From contig MCFH01000069.1 in the NCBI GenBank assembly GCA_002104945.1, positions 124,001 through 188,000 of the forward strand: a DNA stretch of 64,000 bases, read 5' to 3'. The first letter of the stretch is position 1, and every line of letters starts with the position of its first letter. Made by a program: the position numbers and the translations under genes. Origin of the DNA: Piromyces finnis (Eukaryota > Neocallimastigomycota > Neocallimastigomycetes > Neocallimastigales > Neocallimastigaceae). Shown here in pieces: positions 13,706 through 25,499 of this stretch. Under the pieces are notes generated by a model. The model was given only the letters and a program-made list of their open reading frames with translations, made no database searches and was not told the origin of the DNA.

Positions 13706-14321
13706 TCTTTATTTTTTTAAAAAAAAGAAAAAAAATTAAAAATAATAACAATAGTAATTGTAACCTCTATTATTTAAAATCAAATATTAATGTATTTTAA
13801 ATTAATTATCACCCTATATTATATTACTTTAAAAATTTAAATATAATACTTAAAATATTCTTAAAATATAATTTATTAATTATTCATTAAATTTTTTTTA
13901 TTATATTTAAAGAAAATTTACAACCCCAATTAAAAATTAAATATATAGAAATTATAAAAAATAATAATACAATAATAGTAATAATAATAGTAGCAATAAC
14001 AATAATTATTATTTGTACTAAAGTAAATAAACTAATCCAAAGTAATTTATTTTATAAAATGTGGCTAATTTATATTAAATTTTATTAAGGCTTTAAAAAT
14101 AAATGTATACAGTTTTTGTGAAATATCTTGGCATTAAATAATTTTAATTTAATGTATACTATTTTTATAAAAAACTTGGATATATCCATTTTATTAAAAT
14201 AATTAATTTAAAACTTGGAAAATAGCTATACTTCTTTTATGATTTTATTACTATATAGATTATTTAATTATCTATTAATTACTTCTATCTTTTTTTCCCC
14301 TTCATTTATACTATTAATTTA
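13706..14321. other. AT-rich intergenic region
   Basis: No gene is seen. It ends where the LINE-derived fragment begins. Confidence 0.6.
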
Positions 14322-14556
14322 CCCTCTTGGGTACGTGCCTTGGTGTTCCATTTGATAAGAATCTGTCCCTTAAACCAGTTATTAAAACTCTTAATAACAA
14401 AGTTTTGAAAGGCCTTTTTTCAGTCAGTAAATTCTTAAGAAATCCTAATATTCCTATTCCTTTCAAAAAACTAGTACTTAACTCTCAAGTGATTAGCAGA
14501 GTTTCATACTTTGCACCATTACTTGGATCCAACAAAGCTAGGTCTAGGATTGCTCA
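14322..14556 (+). mobile_element. LINE fragment: 5'-terminal 20 bp joined directly to 218 bp of the reverse-transcriptase region
   Basis: Bases 14322-14341 match the extreme 5' end of the full LINE copies (CCCTCTTGGGAACGTGCCTT at 38441, one mismatch). The sequence then switches at a CTT shared by both partners to the region equivalent to 42325-42542 of copy A (Y-L-G-V-P-F-D-K through the S-R-I-A-Q codons). It is nearly identical to copy A. There is no poly(A) tail and no clear target-site duplication. The 100-codon open frame across it is a remnant, not a gene. Confidence 0.85.
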
Positions 14557-16132
14557 AATCTATTCCAATATTACATTATTTTATGTTTATATAACATTTA
14601 TAGTAATATTCAATTATATTATTAATTAAGGTTTTTAGGTTCATTTTATATCACTATTTATTATACTTTTTTTTATATTTTATATTAATAAGCTTATCTT
14701 TATTATTTTTTTTAATTTTAATAACTGCGGTAAGTGAAAAAATAAATTAAATATAAATTAAGTATGATATAAGAAAAATGGAATAAAGTTACATGTAAAA
14801 AAATTTATGATTAGGAGAATTAATAATAATAATAATTATTTATTAATACTTATTAATAGTACTTATTATTATTCCCATTATTCCTATTATTATGTAGGAT
14901 GATGATAATTCATAATTAGGAGAATTAAATCATTAAATTATCATTTGTAATAATTATTATTACTAGTATTATGTTTTATTATTTCATTGTTTTTTTATTA
15001 TATAAAGAATCCTTTACTTTTTTTAATATTAATTAGTTAATATAGGATTTACCAAACTAGTTATAATTATTATTATAACAACATAACAACAATGATAATA
15101 ATAAAAAAAAAAAACAAATTAAATTATTAGATAATAAAAGTAATAGGATTAAAAAAATCTATTTAATAATTAATTTATTATTTTAAAAATATTTCTAATT
15201 TATATTATAATAAAAGTTTTATTATAATTACTTTTTTTTTATCAAGTATATTTTAGAAATATTAATCTATTATTTATATTTAATAAAAAGTTAAACTTAG
15301 TTTTTTTATTCCAATTAATTATATAATTATATTTATCTATTTTATTTATTATTTTCATATAGACAAACCAATAAAAATAAAAAAAAAATAAAAATAGAAA
15401 AAGTAATGTGGTGAAGAAATGGTCGTGGTAATTATATATAAAATAAGATTTATAATGGCTTGTTGTATTACGTTACACAATATTTTGTTCACCTTAATGA
15501 ATAATAAAATATATAAAATAAGATTTAAATATTTCCTATTTTAAGTTAAAATAAATAATAAGATAATGTTTTTATATATTAGAGTAACATTGTTTTTAAA
15601 TTAAATTATTGTTATTATTGGTTAGGATAATAAGAAATAATATAATAGAAATTAAACAATAATAATCATATCATAACTGAACTATATATATTATATATAA
15701 TATAATATATATTAATAGTAGTTATTTATATTAAAAGCAGTGTATTTTTACTTTTAAATAATATAAATATATTTAAATAAATGAATTGCATAATTAAATA
15801 ATTCTTACATTATTTTTTATATTAATTTTTATATTAAATAATTCAAATTATAATAATTAAGGTTTCTTTTTGTAGGATAAAATTTTTAAATAAAAAGAAA
15901 AATTTATATAAATAATCACATATTTTGCCTTTAATTTTTAGTTATATTATTTAATTATATTTTTTTTTATTTTTTTATAGTAATTATAAAAAAATAAAAA
16001 AAAATTTAATAATAAATATAAATTAAAAATAAATAAATAAATAAAAATTAAATAAATTACAAATAAAAAATTAAATAAATAAAAAAAAATTAAATAAAGA
16101 AAAAAAATTAAAAAAAAAAAAAAAAAAGCAAA
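14557..16132. other. AT-rich intergenic region upstream of the beta-glucosidase
   Basis: About 1.6 kb without a supportable gene. An A-rich leader of about 150 bases (about 15985-16132) precedes the GH3 start codon, as is common in this genome. Confidence 0.6.
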
Positions 16133-18735
16133 ATGAAATTATTTAACATTTTCTTTGTAGCAATTGTTTGCTTTTCTTCAGTTTTAACTGTTCCAGTTAA
16201 TCATCCAGCTAAAAATGGTAAGTATTTAATAAAAAATATATAAAATTATAATTATATATTGTTTATTTTTTATCTATATTAATATATAATATTATAAATA
16301 ATATTATATATAATATAGGAAAGAAACAAAATGAAGACTATGAAACAAAACATATCAATATAATTAATAAATATAGTGCTGAAAGTACTGTATTATTAAG
16401 AAGAAATAAAGATTTCCCATTAAAGGCTAATGAAAAGAAAATTTCCTTATTTGGTAATGGTATCAGAAAAACTATTAAAGGTGGTACAGGTTCTGGTGAT
16501 GTTTATTCTCGTACCTTTGAAAATGTTGAAGAAGCCTTCATTAGTAATGGATATAAAATTTTAACCAAGGACTTTTTAGATGAATATGATAAAGTTTACG
16601 AAGAAGCTCATCATAAATTCCTTGAAGAAATTAATAGTAAATATGATAATCCAATCATGTCAATGTTAGAAAATATGGGTGCTAAAATGGATGAACCAGA
16701 ATATAATATTCCATATGCTAAGAAAGGTGATGTTGCTATTTATGTTTTATCCAGAATTTCTGGTGAAGGTACCGATAGAGCTGTTAAGAAGGGTGATGTC
16801 TTACTTACTGATACGGAAGTAAAAATGATTAATACCTTAGCTAAGGGTTACAAGAAATTTATGCTTGTATTAAATACTGGTGGTCCAGTTGATTTATCTC
16901 CATTAAAATCTGTTAAAAATATTTTAGTTTTATCTCAACTTGGCGTTGTTACCTCACAAACTTTAGTTGATATTGTTAGTGGTAAAAAATATCCATCTGG
17001 TAAATTAACTACTACTTGGACTAAATATGAAGATTATTCAAAGATTGGTGATTTCGGTGATAAAGATGATACTTACTACAAGGAAGGTATTTATGTCGGT
17101 TACCGTTACTTCGATTCTGCTGATGTTGATGTTATGTTCCCATTCGGTTTTGGTTTAGGTTACACTGACTTCAAATATACCGTTGAATCTGCTAAACTTA
17201 AGGGTGAAGAATTCAGAGTCGATGTTTCCGTCAAAAATACCGGTAAATTTAACGGAAAGGAAGTTATGCAATTATATTTATCAAAACCAGGTAAAACTTT
17301 AGATGAACCATACCAAATTTTAGTTCAATTCGATAAGACTAAGGAATTAGCTCCAAAGAAGTCTGACACTCTCCGCCTCAAATTTAAACTTTCTGATTTT
17401 GCTAGTTATGATACCGCTACTGCTTCTTACATCTTAGAAGCTGGTACTTATATCGTTCGTGTTGGTAATTCTAGTAGAAATACTACTATTTGTGGTCAAA
17501 TTGTTATTAAATCAAAGATTGTTGTCAAGAAGTTACAAAATAAATTAGGTAACCCAGGTTTCAAAGATGTCACTCTTCACTCTAAGAAGAAGGATTCTAA
17601 AGCTAAATTAGCTTCTGTTCCAAAGTTTACACTTAAGGCTTCTTCTATTCACACCTTTACTCAATCCTACAACAAGACTTACACAGTTTCTGATGAAGTT
17701 AAGGCTTTAACTAAGGAACAAAAGGCTTCTTTAGTTGTTGGTGCTTTTGGTGTAACTGAAGGATCTAGCAGTATTGTTGGTGCCGCTGCTTATACTGTTG
17801 CTGGTGCTGCTGGTCAATCTGCTATGGTTGCTGATTTAAGACCAATTATTATGGCTGATGGTCCAGCTGGTTTAAGATTAGCCAAGGATTATTACATTGA
17901 TGAAACTGGTGCTCACACTACTGATGGTCCATTTGCTGCTTTAATTGATGTTTTAACTGATGAATTCAAGGAAATGATTTCTTTCATGAACCCACAAATT
18001 CCAGAAGGTACCACTATTTATCACCAATACGCTACTGCTATTCCAATTGGTACTGCACTTGCTCAAAGTTGGAACAGAGAATTTGCTACCGTTTGTGGTG
18101 ATATTGTTGGTACTGAAATGGAAATTTTCAAGGTTCAATTATGGCTTGCTCCAGCTTTAAATATTCACAGAAGTATTTTATGTGGTAGAAACTTTGAATA
18201 CTATTCCGAAGATCCATTCATTAGTGGTATTATTACTGCTGCTATTACTAATGGTGTTCAAAAACACAAGAATGCTTTTGTTACTATGAAGCACTATGCT
18301 GCCAACAATCAAGAATATAACCGTTACTACAGTAACAGTCATGTTTCTGAAAGAGCCATGAGAGAAATTTACTTAAAGGGCTTTGAAATTGCTATTAAGG
18401 AATCTAAGCCAAAGGCTGTTATGACTTCTTACAATTTAGTTAATGGCGTTCACACTAATGAAAGTAAGGAATTAACTAATGATATCTTAAGAAATGAATT
18501 TGATTTCGATGGTATTGTTATGACAGATTGGATGAGTGGTTTCCCAGATAATCAAAAGTACGCTATTCCATATGCCAATAATGTTATTAAGGCTACTGGT
18601 GATATCTACATGCCAGGTTCACAAGGTGATTACGATAACATTCTTAAGGCTTTAGAAGATAATAAATTATCTATGGAAGAATTAGAACTTAGTGCCGCTA
18701 GAATTTACGATTTAGCTAAGGAAATCGAAAATTAA
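16133..18735 (+). CDS. Secreted GH3 beta-glucosidase, permuted domain order
   Basis: It hydrolyses terminal beta-glucosyl residues, completing cellodextrin breakdown outside the cell. Exon 1 (16133-16217) encodes the signal peptide MKLFNIFFVAIVCFSSVLT; intron 16218-16318 has GTAAGT and TAG borders; exon 2 ends at 18735, giving about 833 residues. The domain order is unusual. The GH3 C-terminal (alpha/beta sandwich) domain comes first, then a fibronectin-III-like domain (about residues 350-450, starting near FPFGFGLGYT), then the catalytic barrel at the end. Barrel motifs seen are GRNFEYYSEDP, KHYAANNQE and VMTDW, whose Asp (codon 18526-18528) is the nucleophile. This C-to-N order is known from rumen-bacterial enzymes of Ruminococcus albus and Butyrivibrio, which suggests acquisition from bacteria. 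No dockerin is present, so the enzyme is probably free. Codons look adapted and the frame is clean. Confidence 0.94.
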
Positions 18736-19645
18736 ATATAAAAAAAAGGACAATAAAATAATCCTTTTTAAAAATAAAATCATTTTATTTTATTATAGAT
18801 TAAAAAAAAAAGTAAAGAAATAATTTTTCAAGTAATAATTATTATATAAATGATAGAAGAATAAAAAAAAATATAATAATAGAATTATTATTTTTTTTTA
18901 ATAAAAATATTAATAGAATATATATAATAATTATTCAAGAAGTAATTTTTCAATTATATTTAAATAGTCGTATTTATATAAAAAAAAAAAAAAGATAGAA
19001 ATAATAAATCAAAAAAAAAAAAAAAAAAAAAAAAATCAAAAAAAAAAAAAAAAAAATAAATAAATATATAAATTATAAAAAATAATTGCTTTTTTTTTTT
19101 TATACTTTATTTTATAAAATTTCTAATTTATACAATGTGTTATTAAAAAAAAAAAGATATTCAGATAAACTAAAATATATATTTACTATTTATTTTTTGT
19201 CTGATATGTTTATTTTTTGTCTGATATGTTATTCCTGATGATTTTCTCAACAAGAAATATAAAAAGTTTATATAAATTTTAAAAGAAGAAGAAAAATAAA
19301 ATTATTTTTTCAATATCAACCCAAAAACCTTTTATTATTTATAAAAAAATAAATCATTCTATTTCTCAAACAATAATTTGCTTGAAATGAATGAGTAATC
19401 ACTATTTTTAACCTTTACCATCCCATAGTACAAAAAGGAAATAATAATAATGTTGATTTTATTCTATTTTGATTAACCAATAGAAACAATAATTAAAAAT
19501 AGGAAAGGAAAAGAAAAATTGATTAAAAAAAATTAAAAAATAAATAAAAAAAGAATAATTATTTATTATTTATTATGGGCATTTTAACATTATCATTTTA
19601 ACATTATCTTATCATATACTTCCTTTGGTTATTCAATGAATAAAT
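18736..19645. other. AT-rich intergenic region
   Basis: It contains long A runs (about 18980-19060) and a short tandem repeat of a TATTTTTTGTCTGATATGTT-like unit near 19190-19230. No gene is seen. Confidence 0.6.
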
Positions 19646-19825
19646 TGTAAAAACATGATGGAGAAACGTCAAATAATTGTAATAATATAAAGAGTTTATT
19701 AAAAAAAAATTTTCAAACACTGCTAAAAATGGTAATTGTTGTAATGTTGAATATTATGATAGCTTTCTTGATGAATATTTTAGTGTAATTGAGTGTGATA
19801 TTAATGGTCGAATAAAAGAAATGTA
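19646..19825 (+). pseudogene. Fragment of the N-terminal cap of a leucine-rich-repeat protein
   Basis: Coherent coding with one frame jump reads TSNNCNNIKSLLKK, then NGNCCNVEYYDSF, then IECDINGRIKEM and a stop. The arrangement of Cys, a leucine-rich helix, Cys-Cys and C-D-x-N-G-R-I resembles the LRR N-terminal cap of secreted LRR proteins in these fungi. Nothing of the repeats themselves follows. It is called from motif spacing only. Confidence 0.4.
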
Positions 19826-19904
19826 AAGTATTTTAAAATAAAAAATATAGCTGTATGACTTGTATGTATAATGTAATAAAAAATAAATACTATTACATTA
19901 TAAA

Positions 19905-20430
19905 TATAAATCATACGAGTTTTAGCTTTTAATTTCTCATCACGATGCCTTTTGGCCGCAGCAACAATAGCTTCATAGTTAGGCGAATAAGTGGTTGCTG
20001 TAACATCGGGTTTCATTGTATTATTATTGTTATTATGGTAGTAGTTATTATTGTTGGCAGTTTGATTAACGGAAGTTTGCCCTCTTCCATAACCTAGTTT
20101 TTTGTATAATATGAAGAGTTCATGTGTGGGCAAAATCTGGCTGGCAATATGACCTGATTCATGGCAGAAATAACAAGTCTTTATATGTAAGTTTTGCATT
20201 CCGTTAATCAGATCATTCATCTTATCGTTTTGATTATTGATACTAGTATTTGATCTTGCATTATTATTAGAATTTGATGTATTAGCATATTGTGTACTTA
20301 GCACCATTGTTCATTATATTATAGTTTTTACTATAATTAACATTATTAACATTACTACCATTGTTATTATTATTATTATTAACGTTATTATTTACTTTAA
20401 TATTATGTGGAGAATTATAATTATGTAATG
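19905..20430 (-). pseudogene. Retroelement gag-like relic with a damaged zinc knuckle
   Basis: An Asn-rich N-terminal stretch (20290-20430, one frame) continues after a frameshift into the 20307 frame. That frame carries NDLINGMQNLHIKTCYFCHE, then SGHIASQIL. The pattern C-x2-C-x4-H-x4-C of a gag CCHC knuckle is present except that the last Cys is replaced. A further Asn-rich region and a basic helix (AAAKRHRDEKLKAK) follow. No protease, reverse transcriptase or LTRs are visible nearby. The final 40 codons of the open frame are AT-rich flank rather than coding. I infer an old retrotransposon fragment. Confidence 0.5.
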
Positions 20431-20660
20431 TAATAAAATTACAAAAATTAAATTACAACCAATCAAATTTCAATTTATTTTAATAAATAGAAAATTCTGA
20501 AAATTCTAAAATAAAAAAAATTAAATTAATTTTAAATTAATGGACCAATAAAATAAAAAGTGTTTTAAATGTAAAAATTATAAATTGACATTAATAAATA
20601 AAACAAAATTTACTTTATTTAAAAATGTATTATTTATAATAATTAATTTCAAATAACACA

Positions 20661-20979
20661 ACCTTTTATGATGATGATGGTGAATTAAGTATACCAAAAA
20701 AAAAAAAAGAATTGAAAGTCTTGATGGAGCTAGGAAATTTTAAGTAATATTAATCCAAATGCTAATTATACTTTCTTCGAGCCTTTTAAATATACTAGTA
20801 CATCAAACTTATCTATTAATAATTCTCATCCCGATTTCAGTAGGGGAAAGTTTTCAATGTATAATTATATCACTTATTATAATGACAAAGAAAAATAGGA
20901 AGAAATTGGTAGTATAAAAGCTAGTTGGATTTATAATGTTTTTGTTGGCGATAACAATGACGTTTGGATTACATGCTAA
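20661..20979 (+). pseudogene. Orphan C-terminal fragment of the 35.7 kb repeat-rich secreted protein
   Basis: About 105 codons match the last part of the gene ending at 37666: ESLDGARK, NINPNANYTFFEPFKYTST, DFSRGKFSMYNYITYYNDKE, then IKASWIYNVFVGD and VWITC before the stop. It has one frameshift after GARKF and an in-frame TAG after NDKEK. The N-terminal two-thirds are absent. Downstream DNA also resembles the 3' flank of that gene, so the duplicated segment extends past the stop codon. Confidence 0.88.
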
Positions 20980-21325
20980 ATCGCTATAATACATAGGCAA
21001 ATTTTAAATTGAAAAGAAATAAGCTTAAAAATATATAAATATATAAAAATTATAGAAAGAAAAAAATTAAAAAAAAAGGAGAGGAAATAAAGAAAGAAAA
21101 AAAGTAATATTAACTATAATTTTATTTATTACATCAAAATCTATATATAAAGTAAAAGTAAAATATAATAAATAAATTTATTTGTAATAACTATTTATAT
21201 ATACATATATTTTTATACATTACTGATTTTTATCATTAAATGGAATTTAAAAACTTTAAGGAAGAATATTAATCATCTGTTACTTATTATATATATATTT
21301 ATGTGAAATTTATTATGGTAATATA

Positions 21326-21368
<43 letters not shown>

Positions 21369-21540
21369 TATTTATATTATTTTATTTTTTATTTTATAAA
21401 GCAAATATTTATTAAATGTTTATTAATTATTCTAACAATTTTTATCATTAAAAAAATAAAATTACATTGAATCATCTATATATATCATGAATAAAATGAT
21501 TTAAAAAATATTTTATATAACCTTATTCCAACAATACATA
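20980..21540. other. AT-rich intergenic region with a TTA microsatellite
   Basis: It contains a run of TTA units at 21329-21369. The first part parallels the 3' flank of the 35.7 kb gene. No gene is seen. Confidence 0.6.
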
Positions 21541-21797
21541 TTAACGACAATAAAAATAACTATTAAATACTTTATGTGGTGTATTCATTAGTATTTTAAA
21601 TATTTTGTGAATATAATAAGGACATTTATATTTATTATAACTATTGTCAATAAATACAATTTGATTATCTATATAATCAATTGCATGCCAATATTCATCA
21701 TAATATATTAATATATTAATTAAAAATTTACTATATTTGTTTTGAATTAAGGATGCTAAAAAACATAATTTTATCATTAAATATTCAGTATAATTAT
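21541..21797 (-). CDS. Exon-like short open frame of unknown function
   Basis: About 85 codons are open from a TTTAG acceptor-like site at about 21798 to a stop at 21541. The sequence includes YYDEYWHAIDYIDNQIVF and NKYKCPYYIHKIFKIL. The amino-acid composition is more structured than random AT-rich DNA, with Cys, Trp and His present. No upstream exon is convincing. It may be the last exon of a small gene or a relic. I do not recognise it. Confidence 0.25.
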
Positions 21798-22752
21798 CAA
21801 AAGTATTAAACTAAAAACTTTATTAAAAGTAGAATTAAAAATTAATTTTTAATATAAAATAAAATAAATTTTAAATTAAATTTCATATTAAAAAGATTAT
21901 TTTTTATTAATTTTAATTTAAATAATTTTCCTTGAATAAATATGAAATAAATATTTAATATAAAATAATAATTTTTATTTACTTTTTAATAGTATATAAA
22001 GTTTTTAAAGAAGTTTACATTATAAAAATTAATTAAATATTAATAATTTAATTTATGAAAATGAAAAAAAAATTGAAATAAATTATTAAAAAGGAAATTT
22101 CCCACATTTAATTTAATATCTAATAATTATTAATTATTAAAAAGTCTTTATTAAGTAATAAATAATAATAGTAAAGAAATTTATTTTTTAATTTTTAAAA
22201 TAAAAAGAAAATTATTAAACAGTGGTATATATTATTACTATTAAATAGTTTTATGTTTCAATTTCATTATATCTAATATTGGTTTAATATCACATTTATT
22301 AAAGATTTATTAATGGTTTGATTAAAGATGAAATAAAAATTCATATTTTAAAGTTATTTAATTTGAAATATAAAAGGAACTCGATTTTTCTTTCAAGAAA
22401 AATTATTTTAATAATCATTAATTTCAAACATTATAATATTTAAATATTCTAATCTTTTTTAAAAATATTATTATAATTAATATTTTTATTAATTAATTAC
22501 TTAATATTTCATCTATATTTAGGTAAGAATAAACGATTTAAAATATTAATTATATTTATTAAATTAAATAATAATTTAACTAATTATTTATAAAAATTAT
22601 AAAATAATTTTTAGATGTTATTGACTTTAAAAGTCAAATTGTAATATATAATAACTTTTAATCAAAATCCAAGTACCTTTTATATTTGTATATAAACTAA
22701 ATTTTAAAAACTTTTTTTTAAAATTCTTAAAAGAAATAATATAAATATCAAA
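21798..22752. other. AT-rich intergenic region
   Basis: No gene is seen. It is the 5' flank of the 22753 gene. Confidence 0.6.
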
Positions 22753-24504
22753 ATGTTCAAGAATATTTTAAAATTTTTCGCTTTACTTTCTGTATCCAGT
22801 GTTTGTTTTGTAAATGCTGATTCACCATTAATCAACGAAAAGGCAGCTAAAAATGTCTCTCTTGAATACACTAAAGATGGTGTTTTAAGAAAAGAAGATC
22901 AATGTTTTATAAATTTTGCCAATTTCGGTATTAAAAATGATATCATTAACATCTCTGTAAAGAAAGAAAATAACAATGATGGTTCTTTCAATTTAAGAAT
23001 CGGTGAATTAAAAAATGGTAATGAAGGTCTCAACAATTACAAAACTGGCTATCGTTTTACAGATGATGAAATCAAAGATTATGTTAAAATTAAACAAAAT
23101 AATGTTGAAATTAATGATTTTTTCATTGCTTCTGTCGTTGATGGAAAATTCTCTTTACTCATCAAGAACTTAAAATCTTGTGATGGACTTTCTATTAAAC
23201 AAGCCTACAAAACAGAAGCTCTCATGGCTACCTACTTGTACTATTCTAATGTTTCTCCACTCGACATCAATCATGCATTCGATATTGCAGAATTCGGACC
23301 TTCTTCCAACAATGTTCCATACGATATAATCCATTGGGATATGAATACCGGTTTGGATCGTGTCAGAGAACAATGTCGTATCTACATTGATTACAATCGT
23401 AGAGAACAAACCGGTGGTAACCATTGGATCTGGTATCTTTCTACCGACAATATAAATGGTGAAAAGTGTGATAACACAGCCTTCTACAAAGCTGCTAAGA
23501 GTTCCTATGTTGACTATGAACAAATGGATGAACTCTTTGGTGATTACTATGAAGGATATGTTATTAAGAGAGAAGGATCCGAAAATGGACATATGGATGG
23601 TATTCTTGTTAACCAAAAGTATTTAATTGAAATTTATCAAGATGGTTGCAGTGAACAAAACAAGGATCAAGTCATCTGTACTATTTCATCCAACAAAAAG
23701 TTGAGTTATGAGGAATTCCAAAAGGAATTTGCAGATAATTGTTTAGATGTTATTGTTGATCAAAAAGAAAAGGCAGAATGGAGTGTTAATGCTAATAACA
23801 TTACTGCTAAATTCAGTCAATATTCTATCAACATTGAAAATTACAATCGTGGTAGCTTGCCAAAATGTGAAACCGAATCAGTTTCATACAAGGAATTCAA
23901 AGCAGCTGAATCCAGTGGTATTGCTCGTTTCACAGTTAATATGAGTTGTGGTGAAGGAACATTTATTGGTGATAAATGCAGATGTTCAGCATGTCCAGTA
24001 AACTGTGCTAGTTGTCTTGATGGAAATACTTGTACTAAATGTAAGGAAGGAAGTTCATTAATTAATGGTAAATGTGTTTGTAGTAAAGGATTCATTTCTA
24101 ATGAAGAAGGTGTTTGTGTTATTGAACCACTAGCTACTACCACTACTACTATTGAACCAACTACTATTATTGAAGAAGAAGTAACTGAAGTTAAAGACGA
24201 AGAAATTACAAAAGAAGAACCTTCATTAAGTTCAGATGAAGAAGAAGCAGAAGAAATAACATCAGTTGAAGAAGTTGAAGAAATCGACTCAGCTGATGAA
24301 AATGTTAATGAAGATATTATTGAAGATGAAAAATCCACCGAATTAGATGAAAACGATGAAATTAAAGAAGAAATTAATTCAACCACCATTAGACACATTA
24401 CTAAAACTATTACTATGATGAGACAAACCATTCCAGTAACTAAAAAGCCAGCTACTAAGAAACCAAAGAAGACCATTCGTAAATGTCGTGTTAAACTTCA
24501 TTAA
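22753..24504 (+). CDS. Secreted protein with EGF/furin-like Cys module, acidic stalk and basic Cys tail
   Basis: A 583-residue single-exon protein. Residues 1-22 are a signal peptide (MFKNILKFFALLSVSSVCFV). Residues about 25-395 form a globular domain that I do not recognise, with features such as IIHWDMNTGLDRVREQCRIY and GNHWIWYLSTDN. Residues about 396-455 are a Cys-dense EGF/growth-factor-receptor-like module (CRCSACPVNCASCLDG, CTKC, CVCSKGF). A short Thr block and a roughly 80-residue Glu/Asp-rich stalk follow. The end is Lys/Pro-rich and finishes KTIRKCRVKLH. The tail matches that of the protein encoded at 6555-7793. Codon use is richer in C-ending codons than its surroundings, suggesting a well-expressed gene. 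It is likely cell-surface or wall-attached; the function is unknown. Confidence 0.9.
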   Translation: MFKNILKFFALLSVSSVCFVNADSPLINEKAAKNVSLEYTKDGVLRKEDQCFINFANFGIKNDIINISVKKENNNDGSFNLRIGELKNGNEGLNNYKTGYRFTDDEIKDYVKIKQNNVEINDFFIASVVDGKFSLLIKNLKSCDGLSIKQAYKTEALMATYLYYSNVSPLDINHAFDIAEFGPSSNNVPYDIIHWDMNTGLDRVREQCRIYIDYNRREQTGGNHWIWYLSTDNINGEKCDNTAFYKAAKSSYVDYEQMDELFGDYYEGYVIKREGSENGHMDGILVNQKYLIEIYQDGCSEQNKDQVICTISSNKKLSYEEFQKEFADNCLDVIVDQKEKAEWSVNANNITAKFSQYSINIENYNRGSLPKCETESVSYKEFKAAESSGIARFTVNMSCGEGTFIGDKCRCSACPVNCASCLDGNTCTKCKEGSSLINGKCVCSKGFISNEEGVCVIEPLATTTTTIEPTTIIEEEVTEVKDEEITKEEPSLSSDEEEAEEITSVEEVEEIDSADENVNEDIIEDEKSTELDENDEIKEEINSTTIRHITKTITMMRQTIPVTKKPATKKPKKTIRKCRVKLH

Positions 24505-25097
24505 TATTAATTTTAATATTTAATAATAATTTTATTATATAATATTAAAAACATAGAAATAATAGAAATATAGACATGATAATATATAAATGAAAATAAA
24601 TATATAATACTATTTATTAAATATAATATATATAATATAATATAAATAGATAAATTTATATAATTTCTTTTATTATATTATCAAAAATAATTATTTTCAT
24701 ATAATTAATAAATATTATAATATGAAAAATACTAAATATATAAAAATATTTTAAATATTATTATTTAATATTTTCTTTTTTTTAGATTAGTTTTTACTTT
24801 TTTAGTTTTTACTTTTTTCGTGTTAATTTTTTTATTATTGATTATTGCTTATTTACTTAAAAAGTTTTTATCATTATTTTTTATGTATACATATATTTGA
24901 AAATTTATAAAATATAATAAAATTATTGTAAAAGAGCAAAACATAAGATATTTGTGTATAAAATATTTTATTATATTTATTAATTAATAGAAATATTTAT
25001 TACCTTTTATTTTTTTTAGTACATTAATGAAAATAACTAAAGATTATTATTATATTTTTATTAATAATAAAAAAGACATAATATTTTCAAAAAACAT
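24505..25097. other. AT-rich intergenic region
   Basis: No gene is seen. It lies between the secreted EGF-like gene and a converging relic. Confidence 0.6.
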
Positions 25098-25445
25098 TTA
25101 TTTCTTTAATTCTTCCACATCATCTATATCTATATTCCACCATTTGTTCCATTCATCTGCCTTCTAACCATTCATATATCCATTTTTGGTATATAAATCA
25201 AGACAATCACCGAAACCACAACGACTAAATGGAACAATTTCAAAAACATAACTATTATAATACATTTCTTTCCATTCATTAATATTCATGTTTGAGAAAT
25301 TATATTCTTCAATTATCCTATTATTTTTTCTTTTGAAAAGCAGCATGGCCTAATTGAAGATTGATAATAAGGTTCAAATTCATAGTCGTCAACATAATTC
25401 TCAATATTATCTTCATATTCTGCATATATTTCCCAACGAATTGGT
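25098..25445 (-). pseudogene. Decayed small gene, possibly SMI1/KNR4-like
   Basis: Two minus frames join to give a coherent segment: RWEIYAEYEDNIENYVDDYE in one frame, then NEWKEMYYNSYVFEIVPF and GFGDCLDLYTKNG in another. An in-frame TAG is followed by WNKWWNIDIDDVEELKK and a stop. The pattern of a hydrophobic strand, IPF, Gly-rich turn, Gly-Asp and short strand, followed by a Trp-containing end, resembles the SMI1/KNR4 fold. That resemblance is weak and made by eye. The N-terminus is missing. Confidence 0.35.
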
Positions 25446-25499
25446 TCTTAATAGAGGTTAATTCTTCTCCATAACAGTAACAAAAGAGAAGGAGTGAGA

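Noticed and set aside
23841-24476. 211-codon Ser/Val-rich minus-strand frame
   Set aside because: Antisense of the Glu-rich stalk and EGF-like module of the 22753 gene.
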